From positions 1-8,202 of the forward strand of contig JBBSLP010000113.1 in assembly GCA_038255145.1 (NCBI GenBank): DNA of 8,202 nt, written 5' to 3'. Under the pieces are notes generated by a model. It saw only the letters and a program-made list of their open reading frames with translations. It ran no database searches and had not been told where the DNA came from. Each line of letters starts with the position of its first letter. The stretch's first letter is position 1. Of this stretch, positions 5,424-8,202 are shown piece by piece. The DNA comes from WHTX01 sp038255145 (GTDB lineage Bacteria > Actinomycetota > Acidimicrobiia > Acidimicrobiales > CAIXPF01). A program made the translations under genes and the position numbers.

Positions 5424-5723
5424 CTAGGACTTGCCCCCGGCCACCAGCATCTCGGTGAAGGCCTTCACCGACATGGCCGGGTAGGTGGTGAGCACGAGCG
5501 TCCCCCGGGATCCGAGCTCGACCGAGATGCGGGCGATGACCTCGTTGCTGGGGGCCTCGATGACGTTGACGAAGTCGTACCCCCCGAGCACCGCGTACTG
5601 CGCGGTGACCCGACCCCCCATGGTCTCGATCTCCTTGTTGACCTCTCCCAGCCGCTCGGGCCGGGCCTTGAGGGTCTTGCGGCCCTCGTCGGTCAACGTG
5701 CTCAGCATGATGTAGGTCGCCAC
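5424..5723 (-). CDS. GYD-domain protein
   Basis: A 99-residue cytoplasmic protein of the GYD family (PF08734), named after the conserved Gly-Tyr-Asp triplet, here G48-Y49-D50 in AVLGGYDFVNVIEAP. It has the usual ferredoxin-like alternation: strand ATYIMLSTLTDEG (2-14), helix with KARPERLGEVNKEIETMGG (19-37), strand RVTAQYAVLGGYDFV, helix (about 57-70) and strand TLVLTTYPAMS. Its molecular function is unknown, although the fold resembles dimeric alpha-beta barrel proteins. I chose GTG 5723, giving VATYIMLSTLT as in the family, with AAGGGGGG 5 nt upstream; the longer start at 5774 adds a non-conserved, basic 17-residue extension. It stands alone, with its stop 7 nt from that of the convergent HAD gene and no terminator between them, so the two mRNAs probably overlap at their 3' ends. 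Confidence 0.9.
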   Translation of the reverse strand: MATYIMLSTLTDEGRKTLKARPERLGEVNKEIETMGGRVTAQYAVLGGYDFVNVIEAPSNEVIARISVELGSRGTLVLTTYPAMSVKAFTEMLVAGGKS

Positions 5724-5837
5724 GTCTGCCCCCCTTGTGGAACCGGACGGGGCTTCCCCGCCTCGGGTTCGCATCGACTCGTCTCGACCGTCCTGATCCG
5801 TCGGGCGTGCCCGGCGGGACGGTGGGGCGAAACCTAG

Positions 5838-5855
5838 GCGACGCAGGAGCGTCGT
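5838..5855 (-). terminator. Possible terminator after the alpha/beta hydrolase gene
   Basis: In the - direction, 8 nt past the hydrolase stop, a 6-bp stem (5849-5854 with 5839-5844, plus a flanking G-U pair) with a 4-nt loop TCCT is followed by CTAGGTTTC. It is short, and the T-run is weak. Confidence 0.4.
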
Positions 5856-5862
5856 GGCGGCG

Positions 5863-6687
5863 TCAGCGATCTTCCCAGCTGACGGGGCGGGGGTACCACC
5901 CCTGCAACAGGCACGGGGGCCGGAACGGTGTCCACGCGCCGTCGGGACGGGAAAGGCGGTCGGCCACCACCACGGCGACGGAGGGGTTGACGGTCAGGCC
6001 CACGTGGCTCCCGTAGACCTCGACGTTCTCGTGGCCCTCGGACACGATGTCGATGCAGCGGTGCCAGCGCACCACACCGTCGGTGCGGCTGTACACCGCG
6101 GTCGAGGGCACGGGCAGGGCGGGCCGGTCGTCCTCGTGCTGGGCCATGCGCAGGGCGTCGGGGCGCCAGGCGGGGGACAGGGCATCGACGAAGGGGGTGG
6201 CCGCGGAGCGGTCGTCGGGGTGCATGCGGAAGGGGCTGCCCAGCGTGACGACCTGGCGCACGCTGTCGGGCAGGTCACGGGCCAGCTCACGGGCGAACAT
6301 GCCGCCCAGGCTCCAGCCCACCAGGCTCACGGGCCGGCGGTGGCGGGCCACGATGGCGGCCAGGCGGGCCTCCATGCCGTCGAGGATGTGGTCGGTGGGG
6401 CCGACGTTGCGACCCAGCGCCCAGCCGTAGGTGGGGTAGCCCAGGCCCCGCAACACCCGGCGCAGGGGGGCGGTGGCCACGTCGTCGGCGATGAAGCCGG
6501 GCAGCACGAGGACGGGGTGCCCGTCTCCCCGGGGCAGCAGCGGGAACCACGGCAACGAGGCGCCGAAGGAGAGGTACTCGAGCACGGCCCGCCACTCGGC
6601 CACCTGGTAGAGGGCACGGGGGGCCTGCACGGGCCGCTTCGGAGGAGACGCCGCGTCGTTGCGCACGGGTCGGACGGTACCCGCCAT
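5863..6687 (-). CDS. Alpha/beta hydrolase (esterase/lipase-like)
   Basis: A 274-residue serine hydrolase with a complete predicted triad: S126 in the nucleophile elbow GWSLGG (124-129), D203 in YSRTDGVV, and H228 in YGSHVGL. The oxyanion-hole strand is PVLVLPGFIADD (58-69). A region after the elbow (about 150-195) with TLGSPFRMHPDDRS would form a small lid. No signal peptide is evident, so it is probably cytoplasmic or peripheral; the basic, proline-rich first 25 residues are not conserved-looking. Possible substrates are triacylglycerol, wax ester or other esters; the neighbourhood makes storage-lipid turnover attractive but unproven. The ATG at 6687 is preferred over longer frames (to 6876) because the upstream part is low-complexity and crosses a strong hairpin. 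No good ribosome-binding site is seen: a palindrome (6688-6703) occupies that position, so a GTG at residue V71 of the longer frame (6666) is an alternative. Confidence 0.9.
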   Translation of the reverse strand: MAGTVRPVRNDAASPPKRPVQAPRALYQVAEWRAVLEYLSFGASLPWFPLLPRGDGHPVLVLPGFIADDVATAPLRRVLRGLGYPTYGWALGRNVGPTDHILDGMEARLAAIVARHRRPVSLVGWSLGGMFARELARDLPDSVRQVVTLGSPFRMHPDDRSAATPFVDALSPAWRPDALRMAQHEDDRPALPVPSTAVYSRTDGVVRWHRCIDIVSEGHENVEVYGSHVGLTVNPSVAVVVADRLSRPDGAWTPFRPPCLLQGWYPRPVSWEDR

Positions 6688-6703
6688 CGTTGCCGGGGCA
6701 ACG
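6688..6703. repeat. Palindrome directly upstream of the hydrolase start
   Basis: CGTTGCC-GG-GGCAACG is a perfect 7-bp inverted repeat adjoining the ATG at 6687. As RNA it would form a hairpin in the ribosome-binding region; as DNA it could be an operator half-site pair. The 2-nt centre makes a tight RNA loop unlikely without opening pairs, so an operator is slightly favoured. Confidence 0.4.
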
Positions 6704-6778
6704 AGGCGTCGGCCCTGGCCGTCGGGGACAGGGATCGGCCGGGGAGCACGTGCTGTCCACGGGGCACCCACCGGGGCC

Positions 6779-6818
6779 GTAGGTGCCCGCCGGGGAGGGG
6801 GGAGCGGCGGGCACCTAC
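6779..6818. terminator. 14-bp stem-loop between DUF4404-like and hydrolase genes
   Basis: GTAGGTGCCCGCCG (6779-6792) pairs perfectly with 6805-6818, enclosing a 12-nt purine-rich loop (GGGAGGGGGGAG). It sits 84 nt beyond the stop of the DUF4404-like gene and 91 nt before the hydrolase start, both on the - strand. No T-tract follows on either strand. A terminator is the simplest reading, but a 5'-UTR regulatory hairpin of the hydrolase mRNA is possible. Confidence 0.45.
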
Positions 6819-6845
6819 AGCACTCCGGGGGGGGTGTTCGCACCG

Positions 6846-6851
6846 ATAGTA
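6846..6851 (-). promoter_or_regulatory. Possible -10 box for the hydrolase gene
   Basis: TACTAT on the - strand lies in the only AT-rich patch of the area (about 6845-6890), next to a CCACC-TTC-GGTGG hairpin (6861-6873). It would give a 5'-UTR of about 150 nt containing the 14-bp stem-loop. No matching -35 hexamer is visible. Confidence 0.28.
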
Positions 6852-6901
6852 ACTCTTCAACCACCGAAGGTGGCATTACTTGTGACCGTCTCGTCAGAGG
6901 A

Positions 6902-7144
6902 TCAGATGCCGCCGGCGCTCAGCGTCGCCGCCGCCTGGCGCAGGATGCTGGCCAGGCTGGGGTGTTCGTTCTCGAAGCCGATGGCCTCTTCCTCGAGGCG
7001 ATCGGCGAGGCCGTCGTGGTCGTCGTTGGCCAGGGCCGTCTCGACCTGGCCGTGCAGGTCCTTGGCCCGGTCCTCGTTGCTGCCCTTGTGCAGGTGGAGG
7101 CGCTCGGCGACCGACTCCAGCTCGTGGCGGTGATCCTGGTCCAT
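6902..7144 (-). CDS. DUF4404-like small protein
   Basis: An 80-residue, strongly acidic, all-helical cytoplasmic protein. The ending GFENEHPSLASILRQAAATL (56-75), then SAGGI, matches what I know of the DUF4404 family (F-E-x-x-H-P-x-L ... L-x-x-x-G-I at the extreme C-terminus), and the N-terminal helix ELESVAERLHLH is also in keeping. The molecular function of the family is unknown. The ATG at 7144 is chosen because a TAGCAT box ends 7 nt upstream with no Shine-Dalgarno sequence (leaderless arrangement); the in-frame extension to 7213 is proline-rich and unlike the family. It is divergent from the DsbA-like gene, with about 98 bp between starts. Confidence 0.85.
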   Translation of the reverse strand: MDQDHRHELESVAERLHLHKGSNEDRAKDLHGQVETALANDDHDGLADRLEEEAIGFENEHPSLASILRQAAATLSAGGI

Positions 7145-7151
7145 GGCCGCG

Positions 7152-7157
7152 ATGCTA
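7152..7157 (-). promoter_or_regulatory. -10 box, probable leaderless promoter of the DUF4404-like gene
   Basis: TAGCAT (TANNNT) on the - strand is 7 nt upstream of the ATG at 7144, which lacks any purine-rich ribosome-binding sequence. Confidence 0.45.
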
Positions 7158-7242
7158 CGTGGGTCCGGCGTCGGCCACGGCGGGAATGCCGGGCGCGCCA
7201 CCAGCGGTTCCAACCGGGGTACATCGAGCCCGGAGGAAGCCA

Positions 7243-7827
7243 GTGGCCCAGCAGTTCGCGGTGACGTTCGACTACCTGTGCCCCTTCGCCCGCAACGCGC
7301 ACGAGGCCCTGGTCACGGCACTCCAGGACGGGGCCGACTGGGACGTGACCTTCCAGGCCTTCTCGCTCAACCAGTCCCACGTCGAAGAGGGCGAGGCCCC
7401 CGTGTGGGAGCGCGACCCCGACACCTGGGGCCAGGGCGTGACCGGGCTGCTCTACGGCATCGCCGTGCGTGACGCCTTCCCCGAGCACTTCCTCGACTTC
7501 CACATCGCCGCCTTCGCCCTGCGCCACGACCGTGACGGCCAGCTCAGCGAGGCCAACCTCGACGAGGTGGCGGTGTCGGTGGGCATCGACGTGGCCGCCC
7601 TCAAGGCCGAGGTGTGGAGCGGTCGTCCCCTGGCCGCCCTGCAGCGCGAGCACACCGAGGCTGTCGACGACTACGACGTGTTCGGCGTGCCCACCTTCAT
7701 CCAGGGCGGTCAGGCCACCTTCATCCGCTTCATGGAGCGGGGCAACGCCGAGGACCTGACCAAGGCCGTCGGCCTGCTCGACTGGAGCAACGTCAACGAG
7801 TTCAAGCGCACCCGCCTCCCCCGCTGA
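7243..7827 (+). CDS. DsbA/FrnE-like thioredoxin-fold protein with CPFA site
   Basis: A 194-residue cytoplasmic member of the DsbA family (thioredoxin fold with helical insertion), lacking a signal peptide. The first strand runs into the active-site loop FDYLCPFARNAHEAL with C13-P14-F15-A16, so the second cysteine of the CxxC pair is replaced by alanine. The cis-proline loop is YDVFGVPTFI (V149-P150). The helical insertion spans about residues 45-135. No other cysteine is visible, so a classical dithiol oxidase/isomerase reaction is unlikely; monothiol, glutathione-linked or isomerase-like chemistry (as in 2-hydroxychromene-2-carboxylate isomerases) is possible. GTG 7243 is chosen for the GGAGGAA ribosome-binding site at 7232-7238 and because the fold begins there. 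It is followed after 40 bp by the zinc-finger gene. Confidence 0.91.
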   Translation: MAQQFAVTFDYLCPFARNAHEALVTALQDGADWDVTFQAFSLNQSHVEEGEAPVWERDPDTWGQGVTGLLYGIAVRDAFPEHFLDFHIAAFALRHDRDGQLSEANLDEVAVSVGIDVAALKAEVWSGRPLAALQREHTEAVDDYDVFGVPTFIQGGQATFIRFMERGNAEDLTKAVGLLDWSNVNEFKRTRLPR

Positions 7828-7853
7828 GGACGGTCCGCGGCCGGTCGGCTCCC

Positions 7854-7859
7854 TAGTCT
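7854..7859 (+). promoter_or_regulatory. -10 box, probable leaderless promoter of the zinc-finger gene
   Basis: TAGTCT (TANNNT) lies in the 40-bp gap after the DsbA-like gene, 8 nt before GTG 7868. The intervening CGGGGGCC is too close to the start codon to be a normal ribosome-binding site, so a leaderless start is likely. Confidence 0.45.
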
Positions 7860-7867
7860 CGGGGGCC

Positions 7868-8119
7868 GTGACCTGCACCCACCTCGACCAGATCCACGAC
7901 GTGGTCCCCAACTCGCGCCGGTGTGAGGCGTGTGCGGCCCGGGGTGACACCTGGGTGCACCTGCGCATGTGCCTGACCTGCGGGTCGGTGGGCTGCTGCG
8001 ACTCGTCACCCAACCGCCACGCCGCCGCCCACGTGGTGTCGGCCAGCCATCCCATCGCCCGATCCGTCGAGCCCGGTGAGAGCTGGCGCTGGTGCTACAT
8101 CGACGAGGAGTTCGTGTGA
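7868..8119 (+). CDS. Small UBP-type zinc finger protein
   Basis: An 83-residue stand-alone zf-UBP (ZnF-UBP/BUZ) domain. The ligand set is complete by eye: C3 and H5 near the N-terminus, C19-x-x-C22, C35-x-x-C38, C43 or C44, H51, H55 and H61, followed by the typical ending WRWCYIDEEFV. In eukaryotes this fold binds the free C-terminal Gly-Gly of ubiquitin. Actinobacteria encode many stand-alone copies of unknown role. The GTG at 7868 is chosen because the first ligand pair CTH follows it at once and a TAGTCT box lies 8 nt upstream. The stop at 8117-8119 overlaps a GTG (GTGA) that opens the first of a chain of micro-ORFs in the repeat region behind it. Confidence 0.92.
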   Translation: MTCTHLDQIHDVVPNSRRCEACAARGDTWVHLRMCLTCGSVGCCDSSPNRHAAAHVVSASHPIARSVEPGESWRWCYIDEEFV

Positions 8120-8138
8120 GCTTTGCCCCTGTGACAGC

Positions 8139-8202
8139 GGAGCTCGTGTGACCGTGGAGCTCGTGTGACCGTGGAGCTCGTGTGACCGTGGAGCTCGTGT
8201 GA
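8139..8202 (+). repeat. 17-bp tandem repeat array, about 3.8 visible copies
   Basis: The unit GGAGCTCGTGTGACCGT begins at 8139, 8156, 8173 and 8190 with no mismatch; the last copy is cut by the window end. A degenerate half-copy GGAGTTCGTGTGAGC (8108-8122) forms the 3' end of the zinc-finger gene. Each unit contains GTG ACC GTG GAG CTC GTG TGA, a seven-codon ORF whose stop overlaps the next GTG by GTGA, so the chain has a period of exactly 17. The array probably continues or leads into a further gene beyond the window. Confidence 0.9.

Noticed and set aside
5854..6849. 331-codon open frame on the + strand
   Set aside because: Antisense to the alpha/beta hydrolase with its clear Ser-Asp-His triad; rich in His, Gly and Gln only.
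6919..8055. 378-codon open frame on the - strand
   Set aside because: Runs opposite the DsbA-like and zinc-finger genes and out of frame through the DUF4404-like gene; no recognisable domain.
8139..8202. CRISPR-like array
   Set aside because: The units are directly adjoining 17-bp copies without spacers, so this is a tandem repeat.

Overview
This is a high-GC window (roughly 70% G+C by eye). Its gene families and signals suggest an actinobacterium, plausibly of the Acidimicrobiia type: a WS/DGAT acyltransferase, a class III PHA synthase, GTG starts, and start codons sitting 7-8 nt behind TANNNT boxes. The taxon is an inference, because no rRNA or other phylogenetic marker is present. Both window ends fall in repeat-type DNA (an IS110 transposase on the left, a 17-bp tandem array on the right), as expected of a contig broken at repeats.

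Layout. 1-290 (-): N-terminal part of an IS110-family transposase that runs off the left edge. 291-515: its non-coding end, with an 18-bp long-range inverted repeat, nested hairpins and an internal copy of the probable terminal sequence. This is what a bridge-RNA locus would look like. 590-2029 (+): WS/DGAT wax ester synthase/diacylglycerol acyltransferase. 2108-2401 (+): small phasin-like helical protein. 2427-2467: strong stem-loop between convergent units. 2495-4516 (-): three-gene operon of PhaE-like mini-subunit, class III PhaC and GNAT acetyltransferase, with overlapping genes. 4601-5416 (+): HAD-IIB (Cof-type) phosphatase. 5424-5723 (-): GYD-domain protein. 5863-6687 (-): alpha/beta hydrolase. 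6902-7144 (-): DUF4404-like small protein. 7243-7827 (+): DsbA/FrnE-like protein with a one-cysteine CPFA site. 7868-8119 (+): small UBP-type zinc finger protein. 8139-8202: tandem repeat that continues past the window.

How it fits together. The left half is a carbon-storage neighbourhood. WS/DGAT makes neutral lipids (triacylglycerol or wax esters), the PhaC/PhaE-like pair makes polyhydroxyalkanoate, and the phasin-like protein could coat either type of inclusion. The right half is a set of singly transcribed housekeeping-like or stress-like genes with no visible pathway link, although the alpha/beta hydrolase could act on stored esters.

Most noteworthy: (1) the candidate IS110 bridge RNA with a donor-guide-like repeat; (2) the end-of-window array, in which every 17-bp unit is a seven-codon GTG...TGA micro-ORF overlapping the next by GTGA, and whose core 14-mer also occurs once beside the IS end; (3) an unusually short PhaE-like partner. 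No CRISPR array, tRNA, rRNA or phage gene was seen.
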